Shown here: one piece after another, positions 53,394 through 63,084 of the stretch
Layout: every line of letters begins with the position of its first letter
Position numbering within the stretch: position 1 is the first letter of the stretch
The notes under the pieces: generated by a model
The model's database searches: none
Seen by the model: the letters and a program-made list of their open reading frames with translations, nothing else
What the model was told of the DNA's origin: nothing
Assembly: GCA_033557465.1 (NCBI GenBank)
Contig: CM066033.1
Span: 1,303,545,022-1,303,609,021 of the forward strand
DNA: 64,000 nucleotides
Direction: 5' to 3'
From: Ichthyophis bannanicus
Taxonomy: Eukaryota > Chordata > Amphibia > Gymnophiona > Ichthyophiidae
Made by a program: the position numbers and the translations under genes

Positions 53394-54731
53394 CATGGCT
53401 ACTTGGTTGTCTGTTTGAACTAGCACCGATTGATGAGCCAGGGCTTGAGAGAAAGTCTTGAGGGCTAAGCGAATAGCCCGAAGTTCCAGTAGACCGATCT
53501 GCTGCTGGGCCTCCCAAGGAGACCACAGGCCTTGGGTGCCCTTGCTCAGACAGTGTGCTCCCCAGCCCTGTAGAGAGGCATCGGTGGTCAATACCACTGT
53601 GAACCCAGGTGGTTGAAAAGGCATCCCTTTCAGCAAGTTGGGGGGATGTAGCCACCAGCTGAGGGAGGCCAGAAATTGTCTGGACACCCTTATTCTGTCT
53701 CTGAGGCTGCCTGTGGCTTGTGACCACTAAGTCCGAAGGCACCACTGTGCAGGCCTCATATGGAGTCTGGCATTGGGGGTGACATGTACTGTCGAAGCCA
53801 TATGGCCAAGAAGTCTCAGACAGAGCCTGGCGGAGACCAGTGACCTGCTGAGAAACTGATTTGCCAAGCCTATCAGTCGGTGGGCTCTGTCTTCTGGCAA
53901 GAATGCCCTTGCCAGAAGAGAGTCCAACCTTGCCCCTATGAACTCCAAGTTCTGGGAGGGGAGCAAAGTGGACTTTGCGAAGTTTATGACGAACCCCAGG
54001 CTTTGAAGAAGAGCAATAGTTCTGAGGGTGGCCTGTCTGGCTTCCTGGCATGTCTGACCCCTGATGAGCCAGTCGTCCAGGTAGGGGAAGACAAAGATTC
54101 CCTGACTTCTCAGGAAGGCCGCCACCACTGCCAGGCATTTGGTAAAGACCCTGGGAGCGGAGGTGAGGCCAAAAGGCAGTACTCTGTACTGATAATGGTT
54201 TCCTCCCACAATGAACCTGAGGTACTTTCTGTGGTCTGGATGAATAAGGATGTGAGTGTAGGCATCCTTTAGATCCAAGGAGCATAGCAAATCTCCCTGC
54301 TGAAGGTAGGGCAGAAGTGTCCCAAGAGTAAGCATCTTGAACTTTTCTTTCTCCAGGAACTTGTTGAGGTTTCGGAGGTCCAGAATAGGTCGAAGACCCC
54401 CGGTTCTTTTGGGTACCAGGAAATACCTGGAGTAGAACCCGCGACCGTGCAAGTGGGGAGGCACAGGCTCTACTGCCTTGTCCACCAACAGACCTTGTAG
54501 CTGCTGAAGGAGAAGATCTGTGTGCAGGGGAGGCCTGGGAGGCTCCCCTGGAAAGTATGGAGGAGGTAGTTGTTGGAAGTGTAGTGCATAGCTCCTGTGG
54601 ACTATGCTTAACACCCAACTGTCACCAGTGATGAGTGGCCACTGGTGGGCAATCAGAGCAAAGCGACCTCCTGTGCAGGGTTGGGAGAGCAGGGACGGAG
54701 ATGCTATGCCTAAGGAGTCAAAAACCCCCAC
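53394..54731 (-). pseudogene. E7 reverse transcriptase / RNase H (upstream of E8 insertion)
   Basis: The RT ORF is open for 334 codons (54731-53727): RYFLVPKRTGGLRPILDL, LDLKDAYTHILIHP, PFGLTSAPRVFTKCL and YLDDWLIRGQTC (YLDD intact), ending in the RNase H connection. Because of a frame change near 53700, RNase H continues at 53687-53394: VLTTDASLQGWGAHC, LLELRAIRLALKTF, VQTDNQVAMF, where E8 cuts it. The upstream pol start Met seen in E8 is replaced by Ile (ATA) at about 54790. Confidence 0.83.
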
Positions 54732-56652
54732 CCTGATGAGTGGGAGCAGGGGCCGGAGGCTTGGGGGTCCTCTGCCTATGGGGCTTATTACCCTGCCCCT
54801 TGGCCTGCTGACCCTGAGGGGCAGCTTGGGCAGCCTGATATTGTGGGTACTGTTTGTAGGAAGTGCCCTTCCTCGGGTAAAAGGGCTTTTTACCCGAGAC
54901 CTTCTTTTTGTGAGAAGGGGCAGATGTTTTCCTGGACAGCCTTGTTCTTGTGAGGTGCTCGGTCTCGAGCTTTGGGGCCTTCTCGGTCATGGGCTTGCCA
55001 AACAGGTTCTCACCTCGGCAAGGGACATCGACCAACTTGTCCTGAACCCATGGCTCGAGGTCCGATGACTGCAGCCATGCCTGGCATCGAGCCGCGATGC
55101 CGGCTGCCGCAACTCGGGCCGAAGCCTCGAAGCCATCGTAGGCAGCGCGGGACATAAATTTTGAACATTCCTGGATCCCCGAGGACAAGGACTTGAACCT
55201 CTGCAAGGGTTCCCCAGAAAGACCTGCTGAGAACCTAGCCAGCTCCTTGGCCAGGTCTCGCAAGTACATGCCCATGTATAGCTGGTAAGACTGGACACGG
55301 CAAGCAAGCATCGAGCCCTGGAAGCACTTTCTACCAAAACCATTGAGATTTCGGGACTCCCTGCCAGGGGGCACCGCGGAGTGCATCTTCTGACTTTTTA
55401 GGCGATGCATGGCCGATTCCACAACCACGGAATGGTGTGGTAGCTGCGCCTTCTTAAAGCCAGGGCTCTTCCAGAGTCGATAGATTGAATCGACCCGCTT
55501 GCTTAAAATCGGCGCCTAGGCCGGTGCCTCCCACATCCGGAAGAGGAGCCGTTCCAGCATCGGAGGAACCGGTACAGTAAAGGCCTCCTTTGGAGGAGAG
55601 TCATACTGCAGGGCCTCGAGCTCCTCGGCTTGAGGCTCCTCCTCGGGGTCCGTAGGGATAGCCAACGCGGTGGCCATATCCCGGACGAACTCCGCGAACC
55701 AGGTATCCTACGGAGGGGATCTACTCCGGGGTTCAGACTGCGGTGCGTCCGACGGGACGCACCGAGTCTTGAAAGTGTCGGGGGACTCCTCGTCCTCCGT
55801 CTCCCATGTGGACTCGTCTGAGTAGGAATCGGGGTCCGACCTCGCGGGGCCTGCGAGCACCCGCCCCGATGCCGAAGGCACCAGCATCAACGCCCTCGGT
55901 CCCGAACGGGAGGTCGAGGGAGACCGCGACCGAGGTCGACCTCGAGCCTTCATGGTCTCGAGTATCGGCTCGGTCTCCGGGGTCAACTTCGATGTCCCGT
56001 TGGTCGGGGCAGATGCACCAGACAGGCTGGCCATCAGTGCCCGCTGCTGCTCCATGAAGGCAGACAGTCTGCTCTCCAAGGCTGTCAACCTGAGATCCAG
56101 GAGACTCAGCAGTCACCGACTCATGCCTCGGCGGCGCCGGGCCCGACGTCGGCTCCCTGGGAGGAGAGTCCACGAGGACTACAGGGCTTACGTGTCCAGC
56201 AGACTCCGACTCCAGTCGAAGGACTTTGGAAGGCTTCTCCTGTTCCACGGGCCCGGGGCGACAGTCGGGGGTCTGAGACCTAGCTCTCGAGGAGCCAGGG
56301 ACCTCTTCCGACGACGCCCTCGTGAGCCGCTTCTTCCTCTTCCGTTCCCGGTCGGGGGACCCCCTGTCCGAGGAGCCACAATGGTGCTCGGAATCCGATT
56401 CCCGAGATGTCGAGGCCTCAGACGAGGTCGAGGCCTCAGACGAGGTCCGGGCCCAGCCGGAGGCCGAGTCAGAAAAAAGCCTTTCTTTCTGATGCTGTCT
56501 ACTACGCAGTGCCTTGGAAGACATCTTCCCACATGGTCCACACGTCTGAGGGTCATGATCAGAACCGAGGCACCGGAGGCAGCAGTCATGTGTGTGTCGG
56601 TGAGAGACAACTTCTTACACCGATCACACTTCTTGAAACCGCTGGAGGCCAT
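54718..56652 (-). pseudogene. E7 gag-like protein (frameshifted)
   Basis: Start MASSGFKKC at 56652 with CDRCKKLSLTDTH, then a frame change (one codon lost within the zinc-ribbon-like motif). The Ser/Arg-rich middle is at 55708-56524. The conserved core has a stop near 55520. The 236-codon C-terminal part (55428-54718) is open: MVVESAMHRLKSQKMHSA, CFQGSMLACRVQSYQLYMG and a Lys/Pro tail. The overlap with pol uses the same frame relation as E6 and E8. Confidence 0.75.
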
Positions 56653-56904
56653 AGGGGAAAAAATAGACCCCATGAGGACAAAGGACCGGCCTTCCAGGGA
56701 AAAAGAGAAAAAAGGGCGCGAACGCCAGTCACGAAGGGCAAAAACCTAAAAAAAGAGGATCGGGCTCGATACCGGTGTACCGAACCCGGCGGGAGGGGAA
56801 CCGGCGTCGAAACGGGAAGAAAAACAGCGAAAAATCACAAAAATCTAACAATTTTCCGGGATGACTAGGACTCACGTCCGGTGAGCTTCACGGAAAACGA
56901 GAGA

Positions 56905-57066
56905 CTGAGGTAAGATGGCACCTTTAGGCGGGAAGGGAACCGCGCATGCGTGCCTGCATTCCCAAAGGCTTTCATGGAAAGCTGGGGAGATGCTCCGCAA
57001 GGGGCTTCATCGACGTCGATGACACCCATATGTGAGGACTGACTTCCTGCTTGGTCCTGGAGAACC
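56905..57066. repeat. E7 right (5') inverted terminal repeat
   Basis: Inverted copy of 45225-45350 with CATCGACGTCGATG at 57008-57021. Directly followed by the resumed SINE sequence at 57067. Confidence 0.85.
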
Positions 57067-57117
57067 CCTGGCTCTCCAACCTGAGGTAACTTGCCCCAAC
57101 CACTAGGCCACTCCTTC
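57067..57117 (-). repeat. SINE head (split by E7)
   Basis: Minus-strand GGAGTGGCCTAGTGGTTGGGG head and neighbouring sequence; continuous with 44955-45191 once E7 is removed. Confidence 0.75.
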
Positions 57118-58340
57118 CCTCGGAGCTTCATGGCTGCTACCTGTACCCGTAGTGATCTGTAGGTAACGGGTAGTGGGTGAAAGACAGGGTTGGGGAGTAG
57201 ATCGTTTAACAGGACGTGGGGTGGGAGGGGCAAGGGTGTCAAGGGCTGAGGATAATGTAGCATTGTATGAAGATAATGCCTCGTCGATGGACTTGGAGGA
57301 TAAAATGGCGGAAAGAGATGGAGAGATGGTGGAGGAGAGAGTCAGGGGATCAATAGTATGAAGGTTTCTAAATAGGACGGAGGAGACAGGACGAGGTTGG
57401 GACAGCGGTAGTTGAAGAGTAAATGTTAAGAGGTGATGGTCAGATGAGGGAAGGATTGATTTGCGGAAGCTTGAGGGAGAGGAGTTGGAGAATAGTATTA
57501 GGTCAAGGCAGTGGCCGTGTAGATGTGTAGGGGCAGTGGAGCAGGGCTGGAGATCAAACGAGGAGGTAAGAGCGAGGAACTTTGAGGCATGGGGGTCGGA
57601 GGGGTTGTCGAGGTGAATGTTGAAATCGCCAAGAATAAGAGTGAGGGAGGAGGGATCCATGAAGGTAGAAAGCCAGGAGTCAAAGTCGGTGAGGAAGGTT
57701 GATTTGGATTTGTCCAGTGGGCGATAAATAAATAATAGCTATTCAGAGGGGAATTGGTGAGAGGAGGCAAATGGAGTGGACTTTGAAGGAGTCTCCATGG
57801 GGTGGCAGAAGGGGTTGGAATTGGCAGGAGGGAGAGAGTAGGAGGCCGACACCACCACCGCGACCAGTAAGTCGGGGTGTAAGGGAGAACTGGTAGCCTC
57901 CATAGCAGAGAGAGGCAATGGATGCGGTGTCGTCTGGGGGGAGCCAGGTCTCATTCAAGGCAAGAAAGTGAAGGGCATTGGAGATGAAAAGGTCATGAAT
58001 AAAAGCGTTTTTTTTTTTTTTTATGACTGAGCATGCGTTCCATAAGGCACATGAAAATGGGAGGGTGGAGGGGGGGAGGAGAGGGATATGGATAAGGTTA
58101 GATAAGTTGCGTGTAGATTTCTTATCAGAGTAGCGTGGGGGTCTATTTCTAGGGTAATGCCGAGATAGGGTAGGGTTGGAGTTGATATCTATGGATAATT
58201 GAGTGTGGGATGAGTGGGGGAGGGTGGGAGGAGTGGGATGTGGATGAGATAAGATGGGATACGTGAGGAACTTTTTCTAGTGTGAGAACGAAGTCGGGGG
58301 GGGGGGGGGCAGGGTTGGGACTGATGTTACCAGATGAGAG
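57118..58340 (-). pseudogene. L2-like LINE ORF2, endonuclease part
   Basis: The apurinic-like endonuclease domain of an L2-type LINE on the minus strand. Upstream pieces lie near 58060-58100 (LPFSCALWNACSVI). Then 57743-57958 reads NETWLPPDDTASIASLCYGG and GRGGGVGLL. Then 57103-57660 reads LTLILGDFNIHLDNPSDPHA (GDFN motif) and SSDHHLLTF (catalytic SDHH). At least two frame changes are needed, plus a poly-T (58006-58021) that breaks the frame. RT is absent: the element stops at 57117. Confidence 0.8.
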
Positions 58341-58729
58341 AAGGAGAAGGAGTATTAGAGAGCAAGGTATAGTGGAGATGGTCCGGCGGAAGCGAGGGTG
58401 GGGTTGCCTTAAAGAGAGGGGGGCTGGTTGAATGTGGGGGATGGTGTGAAGAAGCTCAAGAGCCGGTGCAAGGCTAAGGGGCAGGATGGAGGGAGAGGTG
58501 AGGAAGGTAGAGAGGGGGGCTGGTTGAATGCGGGAGATGGTGTGAGGAAGCTCAAGGGCAGGTGCTAGGCTGGGGACAGAGTGGAGGGGGAAGTGAGGAA
58601 GGTAGGGGAAGGGTAGGGGGGATGAGGAGGGAGGCAGTTGGTGGGTGTTGGTAGGAGGGGAGGCAGTTGGGGAGGATAATGAAGAGGAGGACAATGAGGT
58701 GTGGGGCCATGGTAGTGGGTAGCAAGGTC
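58341..58729 (-). other. L2 upstream region with a duplicated segment
   Basis: Contains two similar stretches at about 58418-58475 and 58512-58570 (GGGGGGCTGGTTGAATG.GGG.GATGGTGTGA.GAAGCTCAAG), a tandem duplication with a spacing of about 95 bases. Probably the L2 5' UTR. The Pro/Ser-rich reading frame here looks like a by-product of the repeat. Confidence 0.5.
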
Positions 58730-59500
58730 TGAGCAAGCAGTGGGTAGCAAGTTCTAGGCAAACAATGGATAGCACTTGAAAGGCAGACAAGCAGGCAGTG
58801 GGTAGCAGTTCAATGCAAGCAATGGGTAGCAAGCAGGCAGTGGGTAGCGGTTCAGTGCAAGCAATGGGTAGCAAGCAGAGGATAACAGTTCTACACAAAA
58901 GTAGGTGATGGTACTATCCAACAATTGGTGGCGACGGTATGCAATTAATGGGTAGCAGTAATATGCAACGGTGGATAAGCAGTGGATGACAGTACAGTGC
59001 AACATTGGGTAGCAATGCTATGCAAACAATAGGTGGCAACAGTATGCAAAACAAAACAAAGGGTGGCAAACAATGTGATAACAATATGCAAAACAAAACA
59101 ATGAGTGGCAACAGTATGCAAACAATGGTTGGCAACAGTTCAGTGCAACCGTATGCAAAACAATGGGTGGCAACAATATGCAAGACAATGGGTGGCAGCA
59201 GTATGCAAAACAATGGGTGGTGGCAATATGCAAGACAATGGGTGGCAACAGTATGCAAAACAATGGGTGTCAGTAATATGCAAGCAATGAATAATGGATC
59301 TATGCAGTGATGGGTATGCAGTTCAGTGCCCCGCAGTGGGTGGCAATATAATGTAGGCAGTGGGCGCAATGCTAGGCAAGCAGAGGGTAGAGGTGCTGTG
59401 CAGGCAGTGGGTAGTAGTTCAATGCCAACAATGGGTAGCAGTACAGCGCAGGCTGTGGGTAGCGTGTTCTAGGCGGGCAGTGGGAGGAAGAGCAACGCTA
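58730..59500. repeat. Minisatellite with 25-base units
   Basis: Imperfect tandem array. The cleanest part (about 59150-59285) has units of 25 bases of the type ATGCAAAACAATGGGTGGCA plus five bases. Units with AAAAC and AAGAC alternate, giving a 50-base higher period. The flanks 58730-58870 and 59330-59500 have diverged units (GGGTAGCA.GCAGGCAGT). It lies between the L2 coding part and the GC-rich monomers. Confidence 0.83.
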
Positions 59501-59700
59501 GCAGTGGGAAAGGAAGACAAAGGAGAGTCACCTGAGGGCGCCAGGGCAGAGCTCGTGAGCTGGTCCGGTCCGGAGGGGATATGTGGTGGAGCGATCCAGC
59601 CCGCTTGATTCCAGCAGCTACGGGGCACCGGAGCTCACGCCCGGGGCCCGTGCCTAAGGGCCATGCCAAAGGGCCCTCTGGCGAGGCCCTCAAGACGCGG
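59501..59700. other. GC-rich segment upstream of L2
   Basis: GC- and CpG-rich non-coding sequence linking the minisatellite to the 131-bp monomers. By position it may belong to the L2 5' UTR or promoter. Confidence 0.4.
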
Positions 59701-59985
59701 GCGCGCCTGGAGCGCTGAATATTTAAACGCTGGTTCTTTGGCCCAATTGGCCTCGTGGGGGAGCAGGGAGGAGCTCACCTGCCTGCTCCCTTCCCCGACG
59801 CCAATCGGGTGGCTGGAGGGGAACTGATGTGGCGCGCCTGGAGCGCTGAAGATTTAAACGCTGGTTCTTCGGCCCGATTGGCCTCGTGGGGGAGCAGGGA
59901 GGAGCTCACCTGCCTGCTCCCTTCCCCGACGCTGATCGGGTGGCTGGAGGGGAACTGATGCAGCGCGCCTGGAGCGCTGAAGATG
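59701..59985. repeat. 131-bp GC-rich tandem monomers
   Basis: Monomer starts at GCGCGCCTGGAGCGCTGAA: 59701, 59832 and 59963 (spacing exactly 131 each time). Two full units and about 23 bases of a third. Each unit has TTTAAACGCTGGTTCTT, GGGGGAGCAGGGAGGAGCTC and CTTCCCCGACG. It could be a LINE promoter array because it lies at the 5' side of the minus-strand L2. Confidence 0.85.
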
Positions 59986-59989
59986 ATAC

Positions 59990-60820
59990 GCCAAAAATCT
60001 TGGGACGACTATAGGCAACTCTTGGCAAAGTTGACCACCCAGCAGAGACCTTGCAGGCAATTGATGACTCTCACACAGAGGCCTGCTCGCTTTCCTCTCT
60101 GGACTTCACCTGAATGAGCCTATCATCCAGGAAGGGATGCACAAGAATTCTTTCCTGGTGAAGTGCTGCCACAGCCACCACCACTATGACCTTGGTGAAC
60201 GTGTGGAGCACGGTAGCCAGTCAAAACAGCAATGCCCAAAACTGAAAGTGCCCCATTGTCACCATGAACTGTAGAAACTGCTGATGGTCAGGTTGAATGG
60301 GAATGAGCAAGTATGCTTCTGTGAGATTGAGCGATGTTAAGTACTCTTCTGTTCAGACCGGCACTATCATTGACCGAAGCGTTTCTGATTTACATGCTTA
60401 AGGTCCAAAATGGACCGGAAAGATCCCTCTTTCTTGGGGACCATGAAGTATATGGAGTATCGACCATATTTGCACTGGTCTTCCGGCACTTCCACCACAG
60501 CCTGTAAGGCTTGCCAATGGAGAAGTGTGAGCTGCATGGTGAGCTGACTAAGGCGTCACGCCAGAGGCCGGGTGAACTCCAGGGCATACTCCTCGTAGAT
60601 GATCTCTAGCACCCACTTGTCAGTAGTAATTATGACCCAAGCAGAGTAAAAATCCTGCAGCCAAACGCCTACAGGAGTTAGGCTTGCCTGAGCCCCTCTC
60701 ACTTTACTGTGACTTCTTGGAAGCCGAAGAGAAAGTGAGGTAAAACCCCCTTCCTGATCCTCTAAATCCCTGAAAGGCCTGTCCCCTGCATGGGAAACGG
60801 CCTCTCTGGTACGGCGCAAA
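59990..60820 (-). pseudogene. Fragment F reverse transcriptase
   Basis: Broken RT. LQDFYSAWVIITTDKWVLEII and YEEYALEF mark the N-terminus (60556-60819). VDTPYTSWSPRKRDLSGPFW is a shifted reading of the YSIYF.VPKK block (60390-60587). The catalytic box reads FLDDRL near 60120, keeping both Asp residues. Several frameshifts. Confidence 0.68.
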
Positions 60821-61617
60821 ACAAACTGTGCGAAAACATCTGAAGTCCCTTGGTTGCGCCTGCAGCGGGATTGAGGACCAAGCGGGCTTCTGCTTGTCCT
60901 CGGGAATTCTCCCCCCTTTAGACTACCAGATCCTTCAACAACTTCTCCAGATCCTTCCCGAATAGCAGCCTGCCCCGAAAAGGGAGTTTACTGAGACGGG
61001 ATTTGGAGGAGACAATTGCTGACCAATTTCGCAGCCACAAATTTCACTGGGTGGCCACCACCGAGGGACATGCATCTAATCAGGTCATAGAAGGCATCCA
61101 CCAAGTAAGCGGCTCTCGACTCCAGCTTCGCCACCTCTGGTGGGTGGGGCTAGGAGTCTCCTGCACTCTCAAGATTCCTTTTGCCTGCGCAAACACGCCA
61201 CAAAAGTGCCACAGACCGAAGCCTGCAAGGATAGAGCATTTATATCGAACACCTGCTTGAGGAAGGTCTCCAGATTCCTATCTTGCATATCCTTAAGGGC
61301 CGAATTGCCCTCCACCAGAACCGTGGTCTTCTTCGTGACAGCAGAGACCACAGCCTCCACCTTAGGGGCACGACCGATCACCATTTCTCTATCCAGAAGA
61401 GGGTAAAGCTGAGCCACCATCCGCGTACCCTTTAGAATGGCCTCAGAGATGTCCCATTCATCCTAAATCATCTGCTGGACGACCCGGTGCAGGGGATAAA
61501 ACCCTCTTCATCATTGTAGCAGCCTGAAAGAGAGAGCCCTGCAGAGACTCTTCCTCCTACGGAACCTCAGTTCAAACATTAAGCACCTTCAAGAAATGGG
61601 CTATTAAGGCTTCCCTA
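60690..61617 (-). pseudogene. Fragment F gag-like remnant
   Basis: Reads RAPKVEAVVSAVTKKTTVLV and EGNSALKDMQDRNLETFL at 61169-61420, the lineage-B gag core. Downstream a shifted reading gives the KSRLSKLPF block near 60980-61010. The N-terminal half is missing at the F/G junction. Confidence 0.68.
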
Positions 61618-62190
61618 GGACCAAATTGAGGTCCCACGCCACTGGCGGTGGGTGTACCAGGGGTCATGAGAAGAGAAGTCCCTGCATGAACCAGCCTATC
61701 AAGGGGTGGGTGGACCCAGCCTGGCCCTCCACTTCATGGTGATGTGCCGAGATGGCGCAGAGATGCACTCTAACTGAATTGGATTTCGGGCCTGCATCTG
61801 ACAGGTGCAGTAGGTACTGCAATACCTCCACTATGGTGCAAGAGAAAGGATTAAGCCCCTGTTCCGCACACCAGAGGGAGAACCTGCACCATTTAAAAGT
61901 GTAAGTCCGGAGTGTAAAGTCCTTAAGAGAGGCCAGCAGGACATCCTCCACTGGCCGCGGTAGTGCACAGGTTTGACAGAGCCAGAGACTGAAGGTTGGG
62001 GTATCGCAGCATGCTATCCTCATGTGACAGCAGGTCCAGGGCACATCCCAACATCCAGGGGTTCCCCTGAGACAGTTGTAGTAGCAGGGGGAATCAGGGC
62101 TGCCTCGGCCACTGGGGCACGATGAAGAGGACAGAGACCGCTTCCACCTGAATCTTCAGGCGGGCCCGAGGCACCAGGAGCATCGATGGG
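61618..62190 (-). pseudogene. Fragment G tyrosine recombinase, N-terminal half
   Basis: Reads VEDVLLASLKDFTLRTYTFK, CTIVEVLQYLLHLSDAGPKS and NSVRVHLCAISAHHHEVEGQ at 61664-62044, a SAM-like core-binding domain. The catalytic half is absent. Confidence 0.7.
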
Positions 62191-63075
62191 AAGGCATGCA
62201 GAAAACCCCTGGACCACGGTAGGAGGAAGGCATCTGCCGTTTCCTGACCCCAGACTGGTTTCCCAGAGCAGATCCTTGGGATTTGAGCATTCTCTGGGCT
62301 GGCGAAGAGGTCAATCTCTGGGGTGCTCCACCGCCAGAAGATCTCCTCCAGAATGGAAAGGTTCAGTCGCCATTCGTGTGATTGGAGGACACAGCTCAGG
62401 CAGTCGATCAGTATATTGTCCTGGCATAGCAAGTACACTGCCTTGAGGAAAATGTCCCCCCCCCTGCTGCGAAGTTCCAGGGGCGCACCACCTCCCAAAG
62501 GAGGTGGTACGAACCTGTGCCCAACTGCTTGTTGATGTAGAACAATGCTACCTGGTTGTCCATCTGGACCTGGACTACCTGCTCTTTCAGATGGTTCTTA
62601 ACAGACCACTCAGAGTTTGAGCAGGCTGATCTGCAAGGCACTCTCCTCCGGCAACCACGGCTCCTGTGACTGGAGGTGATCGCAGTGGACTCCCCAGCCC
62701 ATTCTGGATGCGTCTGTGGTGAGAAAATGCTGAACTGGTGGGCTCTGGAATGGCAGACGAGCCATCAGGTTGCGGTGATCCTGCCACCAGGACAGGGAGG
62801 TTGCCAAGGTGGGAGGGACCTGGATACGGTACTCCAGGTGGGCAGTCGCCTGCGCCCACTGAGCGCTGAGCATTCACTGGGTCTGCCGCATGCGCAGGCA
62901 GGCAAAAAGGGTCAAGTGGACAGTGGACGCCATGTGCCCCAGAAGGCAGAGCATCTGCCGGGCAGTCACTGGAGTGCCCTCCCTGCACCACTTGCACTAG
63001 GGTGGCAAGGCTCTGAGCCCGCCCCAGGGGTAGGAATGCCTTTGCCTGAGTGGAGTCGAGCAGGACCCCAATGAA
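62094..63075 (-). pseudogene. Fragment G RNase H and linker
   Basis: RNase H: EFIGVLLDSTQAKAFLP (63075), HFLTTDASRMGWGVHCD (62610-62873), VQMDNQVALFYINKQLGTGS (62408-62641). Linker at 62094-62498: EIDLFASPENAQIPRICSGK, LHAFPSMLLVPRARLKI, FIVPQWPRQP. Frames change twice. Confidence 0.72.
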
Positions 63076-63084
63076 CTCTATGCA

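Larger units (their letters stand above)
45192..57066 (-). mobile_element. DIRS retrotransposon E7 (lineage A), host of E8
   Basis: The left end AAAGAGTAGTTACTCACCTG and right end TCCTGGAGAA flank a SINE that becomes continuous when E7 is removed. Terminal repeats (about 45192-45350 and 56905-57066) carry CATCGACGTCGATG at 45262-45275 and 57008-57021. The ICR is at 45443-45540. Coding sequence runs 56652 to 45668 on the minus strand, split by E8 at 47287-53393. It is close to E1 and E8. Confidence 0.9.
59986..61617 (-). mobile_element. DIRS fragment F (lineage B: gag to RT)
   Basis: Minus-strand gag C-terminal half and RT of a lineage-B DIRS, with no terminal repeats in place. It is cut at 59985 by the L2 monomers within the RT end (GWVVNFAK position) and at about 61617 by a junction with fragment G. 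It is of the same lineage as E9 and lies on the correct side to be its upstream part. Confidence 0.72.
61618..63075 (-). mobile_element. DIRS fragment G (lineage A-like: RNase H to recombinase)
   Basis: Minus-strand RNase H, linker and recombinase N-terminal half, cut at 61618 by fragment F and at about 63080 by a LINE insertion. The recombinase is of the lineage-A type (PKSNSVRVHLCAISAHH), unlike F. Confidence 0.7.

Noticed and set aside
58730..59500. Possible CRISPR-like or protein-coding array (regular repeats with open frames rich in Met, Gln, Asn, or Cys, Leu, Pro)
   Set aside because: Units are contiguous with no unique spacers and no associated genes; it is a minisatellite, and the open frames are a by-product of the period.
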